Shown one piece after another: positions 17,452 through 27,296 of a stretch of 52,652 bases of DNA. The position numbers and the translations under genes were made by a program. The DNA comes from Parcubacteria group bacterium GW2011_GWA2_42_14. GTDB taxonomy: Bacteria > Patescibacteriota > Minisyncoccia > Sungbacterales > GWA2-42-14. The first letter of the stretch is position 1; every line of letters begins with the position of its first letter. Below the pieces are notes generated by a model. It saw only the letters and a list, made by a program, of their open reading frames with translations. It did not search any database and was not told where the DNA came from. The stretch covers positions 1-52,652 of the forward strand of contig LCCV01000012.1 of NCBI GenBank assembly GCA_000998135.1, written 5' to 3'.

Positions 17452-17691
17452 CTACAGGACGAAGGACAACACCCACGTCGCGATAGCGGCTGGAACAGCG
17501 ATCTCGCCGAAAAACAATCCAGCGACCATGCACGGCAGGAACGGCACATGCACGGGGACGCCCTTGAAGTACGTTCCCCAGAACTGCACCGTATATTGCA
17601 CCGCCCAGCCGCCGATAAAGATGTTGAAGGTAATGAACACGAAGAAAAAAAGAACTACACCAATCACTCCAAAATCCATGAGCCACTTCAT
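17452..17691 (-). CDS. Small membrane protein (79 aa), high-GC3
   Basis: GAAGGAGGGGTAACATG start; two or more hydrophobic helices. Confidence 0.6.
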   Translation of the reverse strand: MKWLMDFGVIGVVLFFFVFITFNIFIGGWAVQYTVQFWGTYFKGVPVHVPFLPCMVAGLFFGEIAVPAAIATWVLSFVL

Positions 17692-17810
17692 GTTACCCCT
17701 CCTTCTGTGGGTTTTTATCGGTTTTCGCTAGGAAAAATAGCACAATTGCCATCTTCCCGAGAATATATTAATAATAGCATAATTGAAAAATAAAGTCAAA
17801 TGAAAATGCA

Positions 17811-17837
17811 AAAAAGGCCATAAACAATGGCCTTTTT
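17811..17837. terminator. Bidirectional terminator
   Basis: AAAAAGGCCAT-aaaca-ATGGCCTTTTT, 11-bp perfect stem. Confidence 0.75.
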
Positions 17838-17958
17838 CAATTTTTAAGCAACACTGAGCGTTGCTTAAATTTTTAAATGATGAGTATTGTCTTAAGGTTT
17901 TGGTTTAGTTCTCGACAAGCTCGAACAGTAACGAGTTTTCGGATAGTTTGACTGGTTT

Positions 17959-18330
17959 TCAACTGCATTCGATATCAAACTCCGCGGCCGGATTGGCATA
18001 AAGACGCTCTTTGGAAATTTCCTTTCCGCATTTTTGGCACAAGCCAAAACCGTCTTTATTTATTCTTTCCAGCGCCCGGTTTACTTCAGCCAAACGCGTT
18101 TCCAGCGTAAATTCTTTAGCTGTCAAATTCTCATATTCTTCTACCTCATCGGCGGATTCATCCAAAGAAGAATGCGAACCGGATTGCGCTTCACCCATTT
18201 GTGGAAAAACAGTATCCCAATCCCCTTTCATATTAGGGTCTTTTTTGGCAAAAGAAGATAAATCCTTTTCTAAAAGGACTTTCTCTTCAAGAAGTTTTTG
18301 TTTTAATTGTTCAAGCAGTGTTTTATCCAT
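17959..18330 (-). CDS. DksA/TraR-type zinc-finger protein
   Basis: Internal ATG at 18330 gives MDKTLLEQLKQKLLEEKVLLEKDL...LERINKDGFGLCQKCGKEISKERLYANPAAEFDIECS. Confidence 0.8.
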   Translation of the reverse strand: MDKTLLEQLKQKLLEEKVLLEKDLSSFAKKDPNMKGDWDTVFPQMGEAQSGSHSSLDESADEVEEYENLTAKEFTLETRLAEVNRALERINKDGFGLCQKCGKEISKERLYANPAAEFDIECS

Positions 18331-18566
18331 AAAATCTGTTTGGAGCAATCTTTTAGGTTTTAGCTTATAGCTCTTAGAACGAACCCGAATACCTCGTACC
18401 AAAAGCTAATCCTTAAAACCCAAACCCTATATTTAGAGCAAACTATTATTAGAATAACATAACCGAGAATAACAAACAAGGGTTGTCAAAATATAAATAC
18501 CTGCTATAATCCAACCAATGATTGTTCCTTGAAAAACCCCTATAAACAGAACAAAAGGAAAAGCTT

Positions 18567-20993
18567 ATGTCACCGGAAAACCATACCGAACAAATGCCGC
18601 CGCTTTTGCCATTGATAATTATCAGGGAAACTGTTCTTTTTCCGGATAACCCGGTTACGTTTCCTACAAACCTTGGACCCGTTTTTGCCAGAGTCGTAGA
18701 AAACGCTACTGCCGTTATTGTTGCTTCAACAGGCGCGAATATGACCGATGGTTTTACTTTTGGCGTTGTCGGGGAAGTTCGCGCTTTACGCCGCGAAGAA
18801 ACCGAACAGCAGATTGAAATCATGGGCCTTTTTCCCTGCAAAATGAAAACGGTTGAAAAAATTTCTTCGGTAAACGAAGAACCGTATTTTCTTGCCGGAT
18901 GGGAAAAAATAGCGGATATTCCTTTGACCGAGGAAATTTGGCGCGACGAAAAATTTCAGCATAATTTTTCCGCTTTCAAAAAGATGATTGCCGAAAATTA
19001 TGAATTAATAATTAATACGGGATTCAGCAACTTTTTTCCAGCTCTGCGGTATTTTTTTGAAGAAGGAATATTTGCTTTAGAAATGGCCGACCGTGGCAGT
19101 TTCACCGCGACCCTTAATAAAATCGCGATGATTTTTAATCATTCCCCGCGGCCTTGCCGAAAAAAATTATTGGAGGTGCTTGGCGAACCAAAGGCCCTTA
19201 AACGCCTTGACAAACTTGCGTTTCTTGCCCAAGATGACAATAAATATTTTAAAGATATGCAACGAATAATGGATATGGCTGGCGGCAGGGCTGGTAAAAA
19301 AAACGGGTATGGCGACGATAATGACAAACATCCGCTTGAAAAACTCTATGATGAAAAGAAAGATAAAATGTCCGAAGAAGCAAGAAAAATCGTGAAACAG
19401 GAAATGGAGCGCCTTTCCAGAACCCCTCCCCAGGCCGCGGAATATCAGGTTACGGAAAAATATATTGAATACCTTCTTAAAATTCCTTGGGGACAATATA
19501 CCGAGGACTCAATTGATATGACGCGAATAAAGGAAATTCTTGATGAAGACCATTGGGGGCTTGAAGAGCCCAAAGAGCGGGTGGTTGAAAACATAGCGGC
19601 AAAATCATTTAACCCTAAAAAGAAAGAGCCGATTATTTGTTTTATCGGCCCTCCGGGTGTGGGCAAAACATCTCTTGGAAAATCAATTGCCAGAGCCCTT
19701 AACAGAAAATTCGTCCGTACATCGGTCGGCGGAATTGACGACGAAGCGGAAATCAGGGGACATCGCCGTACTTATATCGGCGCCATTCCCGGAAGATTCA
19801 TTGAAGGATTGCTCAGGGCCGGTTCAATGAATCCGGTTTTCATGATTGATGAAATTGACAAACTCGGACAGGGAACCCGTGGCGACCCGAAAGCGGCGCT
19901 TCTTGAGGTCCTTGACCCGGAGCAAAACAATAGTTTTGTTGACAATTATCTGGCCATAGGCGTTGACCTTTCGCAAGTGCTTTTCATAACCACCGCCAAC
20001 ATGGAAAACGGAATTCCGGAACCTCTATTTGACCGCATGGAAACAATCTATTTTCCAAGCTATACCGAAGATGAAAAAATAAAAATCGCGGAAAAATTCA
20101 TTATCCCTAAAAAGATGCTGGAATTCGGCCTGGACTCCGAAACGGAAATACTGCGCGCGAAAAATCTCTGGCCTTTTAAAATAAAAATTGATAAAGACGT
20201 TCTTTCCGAAATCATAAACGAATATACCGCCGAAGCCGGAGTAAGAGACCTGGAAAGGAAAATAGACGCCATTTTCAGAAAAATAACCAGAAGGGCCCTG
20301 GAAACGGGACAAAAAGATTGGGAAATAAAAAACGAAAACCTCCTGCTTTATCTCGTAAAAAAAGATAAAGTTATTAAAAAGCATGATTTAAAGAAAAACT
20401 TACCCGTGGGAGTTGCTCCGATGCTGGCCGTATCTTCCGCCGGAGGAATAGTGCTTTACGTTGAAGCGGCATATCGCGATAAAGGAGTGAGTCATCGTAA
20501 AATCAAGGTTACCGGGGTTGACCCAAAAAATCAGCATATCGGACGCATGATTGAGGAATCGGCGGACGCGGCCTGGGACTTTCTTTTCAAAAAGGGCGGC
20601 ATACTTTCGAATTTGTCTTTGCCTGAAAAAATTTATCTTCATCTAAGATTTGCCAATGGCGGAGTGCCGAAAGACGGGACATCGGCCGGAATTGCCATTC
20701 TTTGGGCGCTTTACTCGCTTTTTACGGAACAAAAAGTAATTCCGGAACTTGCCGCGACCGGTGAAATCACGCTTGCCATGGGAGAAACTTTCCCGGTGGG
20801 AGGCGTAAAAGAAAAACTTATAGCCGCTTGCCGCGCCGGAGCGAAAAAAGTTGTGATTCCAATGGCCAATATAAACGACATAGACGACATCCCGGATGAA
20901 ATTAAACAAAAAGTTCAGATTATTCCCTGCGAAACAATGGTTGAAACTCTTAAAATCGCTTTTCCGAATTGCGAAAAATTAAGAACTCTTTAA
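18567..20993 (+). CDS. lon: Lon protease
   Basis: N-terminal PLLPLIIIRETVLFP; GPPGVGKTSLGKSIA; catalytic PKDGTSAG and GGVKEKLIAA. Confidence 0.97.
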   Translation: MSPENHTEQMPPLLPLIIIRETVLFPDNPVTFPTNLGPVFARVVENATAVIVASTGANMTDGFTFGVVGEVRALRREETEQQIEIMGLFPCKMKTVEKISSVNEEPYFLAGWEKIADIPLTEEIWRDEKFQHNFSAFKKMIAENYELIINTGFSNFFPALRYFFEEGIFALEMADRGSFTATLNKIAMIFNHSPRPCRKKLLEVLGEPKALKRLDKLAFLAQDDNKYFKDMQRIMDMAGGRAGKKNGYGDDNDKHPLEKLYDEKKDKMSEEARKIVKQEMERLSRTPPQAAEYQVTEKYIEYLLKIPWGQYTEDSIDMTRIKEILDEDHWGLEEPKERVVENIAAKSFNPKKKEPIICFIGPPGVGKTSLGKSIARALNRKFVRTSVGGIDDEAEIRGHRRTYIGAIPGRFIEGLLRAGSMNPVFMIDEIDKLGQGTRGDPKAALLEVLDPEQNNSFVDNYLAIGVDLSQVLFITTANMENGIPEPLFDRMETIYFPSYTEDEKIKIAEKFIIPKKMLEFGLDSETEILRAKNLWPFKIKIDKDVLSEIINEYTAEAGVRDLERKIDAIFRKITRRALETGQKDWEIKNENLLLYLVKKDKVIKKHDLKKNLPVGVAPMLAVSSAGGIVLYVEAAYRDKGVSHRKIKVTGVDPKNQHIGRMIEESADAAWDFLFKKGGILSNLSLPEKIYLHLRFANGGVPKDGTSAGIAILWALYSLFTEQKVIPELAATGEITLAMGETFPVGGVKEKLIAACRAGAKKVVIPMANINDIDDIPDEIKQKVQIIPCETMVETLKIAFPNCEKLRTL

Positions 20994-21103
20994 AAAAATT
21001 TAATTACACCCGCCCCCAAAAGGCGGGGTTTTTATATAAAATATAAAAAACACGAGGCGGCGTCCTTTTAAAATCCGCGCTAAAATGCTAAAAATATATT
21101 AGT

Positions 21104-21805
21104 ATGAATAAAAACATCCTTACACAAGAACTTATTGATTCCGGTTATTTAAAAACGCAGCGGATTATTGACGCATTTAAAAATATTGACCGGGCTGATT
21201 TTATTTTGGAAAAATACAAAAACGAAGCATACGAAAATTATCCCCTGCCCATACTGGGGAGCCAGACAATTTCCCAGCCGTTAACGGTGGCTTTTATGCT
21301 GGAATTGCTTGACCCCAAACCCGGAGAAAAAATTTTGGATATAGGCGCGGGCTCGGGGTGGCAAAGCTCATTATTAGCATATATAGTTAAAAAATTCCAA
21401 ATCCAAAATTCTAAATCCCAAATAAATTCAAAAATCGAAGTTCAAAATTCAAAACACGGTCTTGTTGTGGCTGTTGAAAGAATTAAGGAGTTATGCGATT
21501 TTGCCAAAACCAACATTGAGAAATATAAGTTTATTTCAAACGGAATTGTAAAATTTTATTGTGAGGATGCAACGGCCGGATTGCCGCCGGAAGGGCCGTT
21601 TGATAAAATAATTGCCGCGGCCGCGGCCAGCCGAGAGATTCCCGAAGAATGGAAAAACCAGTTAAAGCCCGGAGGAAAAATCGTAGCGCCAATCAACGGC
21701 TCAATTTGGCTTTTTGAAGAAACCTTAACTGAAGAATGGAATGAAAAAGAATTTCCGGGATTTAGTTTTGTGCCGCTTGTAAATAATAGACCCGTTGCTT
21801 ATTAA
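21104..21805 (+). CDS. pcm: Protein-L-isoaspartate O-methyltransferase
   Basis: GSQTISQPLTVAFMLELL...ILDIGAGSGWQ; contains a low-complexity insertion (see findings). Confidence 0.9.
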   Translation: MNKNILTQELIDSGYLKTQRIIDAFKNIDRADFILEKYKNEAYENYPLPILGSQTISQPLTVAFMLELLDPKPGEKILDIGAGSGWQSSLLAYIVKKFQIQNSKSQINSKIEVQNSKHGLVVAVERIKELCDFAKTNIEKYKFISNGIVKFYCEDATAGLPPEGPFDKIIAAAAASREIPEEWKNQLKPGGKIVAPINGSIWLFEETLTEEWNEKEFPGFSFVPLVNNRPVAY

Positions 21806-21850
21806 GGTTTTAGCCGTTTTTTTAAAAAATTAGCGGCTTAAAATAAAAAG

Positions 21851-22906
21851 ATGAATACTTCATCAAAAAAAATATTCAAAGCAATCGTTGTCGGGTTTTT
21901 TATTTTGGGTTACGGCTGGGCTTATCTTTTAACTCCGCATACTTCTTTTCAAGGTTCAAAATCGGTTGAAATCGTAAAAGGCGAGGGTTCGCGCGCTATT
22001 GCCGAAAAATTGAAAGATAACGGTTTTATCCGGTCAAAATGGATGCTTATTTTATATTTAACAATTACCGGCAGGGATAGTGACTTAAAACCGGGGAATT
22101 TTGTATTTTCTTCAAGCTCTGCTATTCCTGAAATTGTAAAACGGCTTTCGTCAGAAAGCGCTGCAGAACAAGTCATTACCGTTCTTGAGGGATGGAATAT
22201 TGACGATATAACCGAATATTTTGAAAAAGAAAATATTTTGTCAGCAAACGATTTTTATACAATTGCCAAGGGCAAAAATTCGGAGTCATGGCAAAAACTT
22301 ATTTCTTTTTTTCCCTTTCTTTCGGAAGTTCCAAAAACATCAGGGCTGGAGGGCTATCTTTTTCCCGATACATACAAAATTTACAAAAACGCGTCTGCCA
22401 AAGAAATTATTATAAAAATGCTGGAAAATTTTAAAAAAAAGGTAGTTCCGGAATTGCAATTGGAAATAGCAAGGCGCAACAAATCTCTTTTTGAAATAAT
22501 AATAACGGCCTCTTTGATTGAAAAGGAGGTTATAAGCGAGGAAGACCGCGCTTTGATTTCTGGAATTTTATGGAAACGGTTGGAATTGGGAATTGGTTTA
22601 AACGTGGACGCGACAATAAACTATATTAAACAAGTAACATGTAACATGAAACATGAAACATGTAATATACGACCATCGGCAAAAATTTCTACTGACGATA
22701 CTAAACTGGAATCTCCTTACAATACTTATAAATACCGAGGACTGCCGCCCGGCCCCATTTCCAATCCCGGGCTTTCGGCAATCAAATCCGCAATTTATCC
22801 TAAAAAATCCGAATATCTTTATTATTTATCTAAACCCGGCGGCGAGACCGTTTTTTCCCAAACCATGGAAGAACACAACATCGCCAAAACAAAATATTTA
22901 AAATAA
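21851..22906 (+). CDS. mltG: Endolytic transglycosylase MltG (YceG-like)
   Basis: SLIEKEV, SPYNTYKYRGLPPGPISNPG; N-terminal TM. Confidence 0.92.
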   Translation: MNTSSKKIFKAIVVGFFILGYGWAYLLTPHTSFQGSKSVEIVKGEGSRAIAEKLKDNGFIRSKWMLILYLTITGRDSDLKPGNFVFSSSSAIPEIVKRLSSESAAEQVITVLEGWNIDDITEYFEKENILSANDFYTIAKGKNSESWQKLISFFPFLSEVPKTSGLEGYLFPDTYKIYKNASAKEIIIKMLENFKKKVVPELQLEIARRNKSLFEIIITASLIEKEVISEEDRALISGILWKRLELGIGLNVDATINYIKQVTCNMKHETCNIRPSAKISTDDTKLESPYNTYKYRGLPPGPISNPGLSAIKSAIYPKKSEYLYYLSKPGGETVFSQTMEEHNIAKTKYLK

Positions 22907-23112
22907 ACACGGGGTTCCCTGACCGTCCGAAAACCGCAAAAATCAGTTTATCGTCATTCTGAGCGAAGCGAAGAATCTAAAGACCTTTTGCAAAATAAGG
23001 ATTCCGCTGAAATTTTATTCCCTGAGCCGAGTCGAAGGGTAAAATTTCAGCATAAAATCTTATAAAATTAAAGTATGTCTTCGACAAGCTCAGACAATAA
23101 AAACGCAAAATA

Positions 23113-23131
23113 CCGAGGAAAAAATCCTCGG
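23113..23131. terminator. Terminator-like hairpin downstream of ABC operon
   Basis: CCGAGGA-aaaaa-TCCTCGG with T/A-rich flanks. Confidence 0.6.
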
Positions 23132-23142
23132 CTTTTTTAAAT

Positions 23143-24090
23143 TTATAAATCCTTTCTTTCTTCTTCGGTAAGCGTCTGAAAAGAATCGGGGTGTTTAAGA
23201 TTAAAGCGCGTAACATGCTGAAAGTGGACCGGATCAAAAGCATCCTGGCGAATCTGCTGAATAAGCCCGCGAAATTCGGGCAAGTCCTTAACGGCAGTGG
23301 CGTTTACCCGGCGCGCCAAAGCCACATCAAACACAATTTTTGAACCGCGGCCAAAATTATTTCCCCTACCGTCGCTATAATACTGCGAAAGAGCCAAAAC
23401 TCGCGTTCCCAAGAATACCGCTTCTTCAAGGTCGTGAGTCACAAAAAATACGGTCATCTTAAATTCTTCCCATATCTCCAGAGTGAAAATCTGAAGATTT
23501 TCCCTGGTGCTGGGGTCAAGCGCCCCGAACGGCTCGTCCATCATCAAAATTTTTGGCTTCATAATTAAGGCCTGAACAATAGCAACCCGCTGCTGCATTC
23601 CACCGGAAAGCTCATGCGGATATTTGTCCTTGTGATTCTCAAGGCCAACCCTCTTAAGATATTCCATGGCCTCGTCACGCATTTCTTTGCGGCGGCTATA
23701 GCGCTCGAAAATTCCTGTAGAAAACCGCGGACCCAATAAAACATTGTCCAAAACTGAAAGATGGGGATAAAGCGGATATTTCTGATACACTATTCCGCGT
23801 TCCGGATTCGGATAGCCAACCGGCTTTCCTCCGACCATGATGGAACCGGATATCGGTCTTTCCTGGCCCAAGATTAACCGGAAAAGAGTTGACTTGCCGC
23901 AGCCAGACGGCCCGACCAGGGTGCAAAATTCTCCTTTGCTTACCGCCAAATCAATATCGTCCAGCACCATCTTATCGCCATAGGCCTTATGAACATTTTC
24001 AAGGTAAAGAAAATATGGCTTCGGATCTTTGACCATGATTTTCTCCTTAAACCTCTGCCACTTGATACCAGGGATATTTCCGGGAAACAA
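23143..24090 (-). CDS. ABC transporter ATP-binding protein, nitrate/sulfonate/taurine type
   Basis: GPSGCGKST, LSGGMQQRVAIVQAL, MMDEPFGALDP. Initiating Met may be internal at MVKDPKPYF. Confidence 0.9.
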   Translation of the reverse strand: MFPGNIPGIKWQRFKEKIMVKDPKPYFLYLENVHKAYGDKMVLDDIDLAVSKGEFCTLVGPSGCGKSTLFRLILGQERPISGSIMVGGKPVGYPNPERGIVYQKYPLYPHLSVLDNVLLGPRFSTGIFERYSRRKEMRDEAMEYLKRVGLENHKDKYPHELSGGMQQRVAIVQALIMKPKILMMDEPFGALDPSTRENLQIFTLEIWEEFKMTVFFVTHDLEEAVFLGTRVLALSQYYSDGRGNNFGRGSKIVFDVALARRVNATAVKDLPEFRGLIQQIRQDAFDPVHFQHVTRFNLKHPDSFQTLTEEERKDL

Positions 24091-24880
24091 ACTTTTTCAA
24101 AATCCAATCCATCGCGTATCCCAAAAAAGTAATCCATAAAACATACGGAATAATTATATCCATGGCCAGAAATCGGCGAACCAAATAAATCCTGTAACCC
24201 AAACCATCGGTTGAGGCAATGGCTTCGGCCGCAATCAGAAAAAGCCAGGCGGCACCCATTGACAACCGAACGGCATTAATCAAAACCGGCATCATTTGAG
24301 GCAGGGCCACACGATAAACAACGCCCAACTGTGAAGCGCCTAAAGTTAAGGCCTTGGTTATTTGTTCTCTTGGAATTTTTTCGGCTGTGCGCAAAATTGA
24401 AATGGCAATAACAAACGATGTTCCGATAAAAACCAGCACAACCTTTACTAATTCATCAACCCCAAATACGATAAAGAGAACAGGAAGAACTGCCAATGGC
24501 GGGATAATGGCTAAAAATATATTAAAGGGCAACAACAGCGCTTTCATTCCCGGAAACAATCCCATATTCAATCCGAGCAATAAGCCAAATACGGCCGCCA
24601 ACGACAATCCCGTACCAAGTCGCTTCAAACTGACAATCGTATCTTCAAGCATAAGATATTTGCCGGTTCGCTGGTCTTCGGTAAATGCCATTCTGTATAC
24701 CGATTCGACCATTTTGGTCGGAGACGGTAAAAACTTGTCGTCGGGGTTGTCGAGAAGCCGTATATGTGAAGCAATAAGATAAATGGCTATGAGAATAATG
24801 AACGGCAATAGTGTTAAAACTACTTTCAGCCACTTTGGCGGTTCGGCATGGAGTCCCCAAAACCACGCTGCACGCTTCAT
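24047..24880 (-). CDS. ABC transporter permease, SsuC/TauC-like
   Basis: Multiple TM helices; EAA-loop-like TKALTLGASQLGVVYRVALPQMMPVLINAVRLSMGAAW. Confidence 0.9.
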   Translation of the reverse strand: MKRAAWFWGLHAEPPKWLKVVLTLLPFIILIAIYLIASHIRLLDNPDDKFLPSPTKMVESVYRMAFTEDQRTGKYLMLEDTIVSLKRLGTGLSLAAVFGLLLGLNMGLFPGMKALLLPFNIFLAIIPPLAVLPVLFIVFGVDELVKVVLVFIGTSFVIAISILRTAEKIPREQITKALTLGASQLGVVYRVALPQMMPVLINAVRLSMGAAWLFLIAAEAIASTDGLGYRIYLVRRFLAMDIIIPYVLWITFLGYAMDWILKKFVSRKYPWYQVAEV

Positions 24881-24937
24881 TTCTTTTTCCTGTAAAAGAG
24901 CTTAAAATTGACTATTTACTATAATATCATAAAAACC

Positions 24938-24971
24938 TATCTTGTCAATAGTTACTAAAATTGACAAGATA
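24938..24971. promoter_or_regulatory. Divergent -35/operator palindrome
   Basis: TATCTTGTCAAT-N10-ATTGACAAGATA, perfect 12-bp inverted repeat; minus-strand TTGACA-N16-TATTAT. Confidence 0.65.
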
Positions 24972-25029
24972 AGTATTTTATGATACAAATAAAATGTTCT
25001 TTTTAAACTAAACAGGCCCAAATACCGGA

Positions 25030-26019
25030 ATGAAAACAGCGGAAAAACAGATTTTCGGAAAAACTTATTGTACTGATAACGCGCGAGACCAAACAAAACC
25101 TATTGAAACATGGTTTTCCAGTTCTCCGGAAGGCCTAATGCTTTTTATCATTTTTTATACCAAAGCATGCCGCTGGAATAAATGTTTGGGATGCAATCTG
25201 CCCTCGCTTTCGGCCTCAAGAACCATAGACTTCCGCGCGCTTATGTCGCAAATTGATTTTGTCTATCAAAAACCCGAGATTCTCTGTAAGCGCGCCAACA
25301 TCCGGCAGATTATCGTAAGCAACAACGGCTCTGTTCTTGATGAAGATACTTTTTCTTCAACCGCGCTAATTTATTTCGTCGCGAAAACGAACATGCTCGT
25401 TCCCAACCTATCGGTGCTCACTTTGGAAACAAGGATTGAATATGTTGATATTGAAGAGCTTGAATTTCTGGCCAGAGTTCTCAAGGAGGGTGAAACCCCT
25501 ACCACCCTTGAGATTGCCATCGGGCTTGAAGCATACGATGGCCATATTAGAAACAAGGTATTCAAAAAAGGGCTTTTGCTCAGCCAGATAGAACAATTGG
25601 CGGAAAAACTTGCCCGGCATAATTTCCGATTAAAATGTTACCTTATGCAAAAACCGGTTCCGGAAATGACAGACGAAGAAGCAATGGAAGACATTAAAAA
25701 TGCCATTGATTATCTGGACAAATTGGCCATGCGGTTCGGAATCAAGGTTAACATGCATTTGAATCCAACCTATGTTGCTACAGGAACCGCGCTGGAGGGG
25801 GCCTTTAAAAATAATAAATACCGGCCGCCGTATCTTAGCGACGTGACGCGAGCCGTGCGTTTTGCCAAGGGCAAAAATCTTTCAGTGTGCATTGGCTTGA
25901 ATGATGAAGGTCTTGCGGTTCCCGGCGGCTCATTCTTGCGGGAAGACGACGCTAAAATTGTTGAAATTCTCCATACTTTCAACAACACGCAGAACTTTGA
26001 ACTGCTCGAGGGAATATAA
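25030..26019 (+). CDS. Radical SAM protein resembling TIGR01210/RaSEA-type
   Basis: CRWNKCLGC (CxxxxCxxC) cluster motif; EIAIGLEAYDGHIRNKVFKKG and YRPPYLSDV segments. Confidence 0.75.
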   Translation: MKTAEKQIFGKTYCTDNARDQTKPIETWFSSSPEGLMLFIIFYTKACRWNKCLGCNLPSLSASRTIDFRALMSQIDFVYQKPEILCKRANIRQIIVSNNGSVLDEDTFSSTALIYFVAKTNMLVPNLSVLTLETRIEYVDIEELEFLARVLKEGETPTTLEIAIGLEAYDGHIRNKVFKKGLLLSQIEQLAEKLARHNFRLKCYLMQKPVPEMTDEEAMEDIKNAIDYLDKLAMRFGIKVNMHLNPTYVATGTALEGAFKNNKYRPPYLSDVTRAVRFAKGKNLSVCIGLNDEGLAVPGGSFLREDDAKIVEILHTFNNTQNFELLEGI

Positions 26020-26027
26020 CTAAAATA

Positions 26028-26055
26028 AAACCCCGGTTCTTCATGAACCGGGTTT
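26028..26055. terminator. Bidirectional terminator between convergent genes
   Basis: AAACCCCGGTTC-ttcat-GAACCGGGTTT. Confidence 0.75.
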
Positions 26056-26098
26056 ATTTATGTTTATTTTTTAAAAAAGAACTACCTCTTTAAAGAAC

Positions 26099-27196
26099 TT
26101 ACAGTTTGCCTTCGGCGGCAAGCTGCATGTAGGTTGAATCAAACCGGAACTTAACGTTCTTGGCATCTCCCATTACCGACTTGTCCGGGAACTGGATTCC
26201 CACGAAATCTTTGGACTTCTTTCCTTCGCCATAAAGCCCGTGGTCAAACGAAAACGTCCGCACGTACTCCATGGTATCTTTTAACTGCTTGCCCTTGGTA
26301 AAGGCAACTGCGTCAGCGGCCTTATAAAACATGGCCGTGGTCTTTAACTGCGCCTTAAACTGCGCAAGAGTCGCTCCGGAGTTCTTAGCCATGAATTCGG
26401 CAGAGGCGGCAGCAGTTTTGTCGTTAGCGGACATCACAGCCATCGTCTCGTACCAGGCGCCCGCCAGCGCTTTCTTCAGCTTGTCCGGGGCATCGGTTTT
26501 CACAACCAGCATATCAATGATTTCACCAGGAATCTGGGACGAATCAAACACCATTTTAGAACCCTTGGCCGTGCGAACTTCCATGAGCATTGGATTCCAG
26601 GTTACCACAGCGGCTCTCGAGTCAGAATCACTCAAAAATACATCCTGAATCTGGGCGTCGCTTGTATGCACAAGCGTCATATCTCTTTCGGTCAAACCCC
26701 GGCCCTCTTTATCAAGGGCGCGGGCCAAGAGGTAGTGCGACACCGACCCCTCAACAAGCTTGACTTTCCGGCCCTTCAAATCTCTGACATTTGAGCCGTT
26801 TTTCAGAACCACGCCATCATTGCCGTTGGAAAAATCTCCAACAACAATCGCGGTAGAATCCACTCCGCCAACTGCCGGCATAGTAAGCGTGTCCATGTTA
26901 GTCACGGTGACTCCATGGAACTGACCGCCGGTGTACTGGTTAATGGATTCAACATAATCCGTAAAAAACACCAGTTCAATCTCAATGCCATACTTCTGCG
27001 CCCACTTCTTGAGGATTCCTGACTGCTCCATATAACCGTACGGTTCCCAGCCAACGTAACGAGACCAGGCAATACGATACTTCTCCGGCTTAGCCGCTTC
27101 AGATAACTTGGGCATCGTGAAAACGCCAAAGAAAAATGTAACGGATAGCGCCAATGCCGCAATCGCTCCAGCAAAAACGAATTCTCTCCGCTCCAT
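26099..27196 (-). CDS. NMT1/TauA-like ABC solute-binding protein
   Basis: Signal/TM N-terminus; KYRIAWSRYVGWEPYGYMEQSGILKKWAQKYGIEIELVFF. Confidence 0.85.
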   Translation of the reverse strand: MERREFVFAGAIAALALSVTFFFGVFTMPKLSEAAKPEKYRIAWSRYVGWEPYGYMEQSGILKKWAQKYGIEIELVFFTDYVESINQYTGGQFHGVTVTNMDTLTMPAVGGVDSTAIVVGDFSNGNDGVVLKNGSNVRDLKGRKVKLVEGSVSHYLLARALDKEGRGLTERDMTLVHTSDAQIQDVFLSDSDSRAAVVTWNPMLMEVRTAKGSKMVFDSSQIPGEIIDMLVVKTDAPDKLKKALAGAWYETMAVMSANDKTAAASAEFMAKNSGATLAQFKAQLKTTAMFYKAADAVAFTKGKQLKDTMEYVRTFSFDHGLYGEGKKSKDFVGIQFPDKSVMGDAKNVKFRFDSTYMQLAAEGKL

Positions 27197-27296
27197 TTCC
27201 TTTTTCTCCTTTTGGCCGTCCGCCTTTGGCGGATTAGGCCTCCTTTGGTTGTTCCCCCCGAGCTTGTCGAGGGGTTGGGGTTGGGTTTCTTACAAA

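Noticed and set aside
17363-17686. 107-aa minus ORF overlapping the 79-aa membrane protein
   Set aside because: Out of frame with the SD-supported start at 17691 and lacks a coherent domain.
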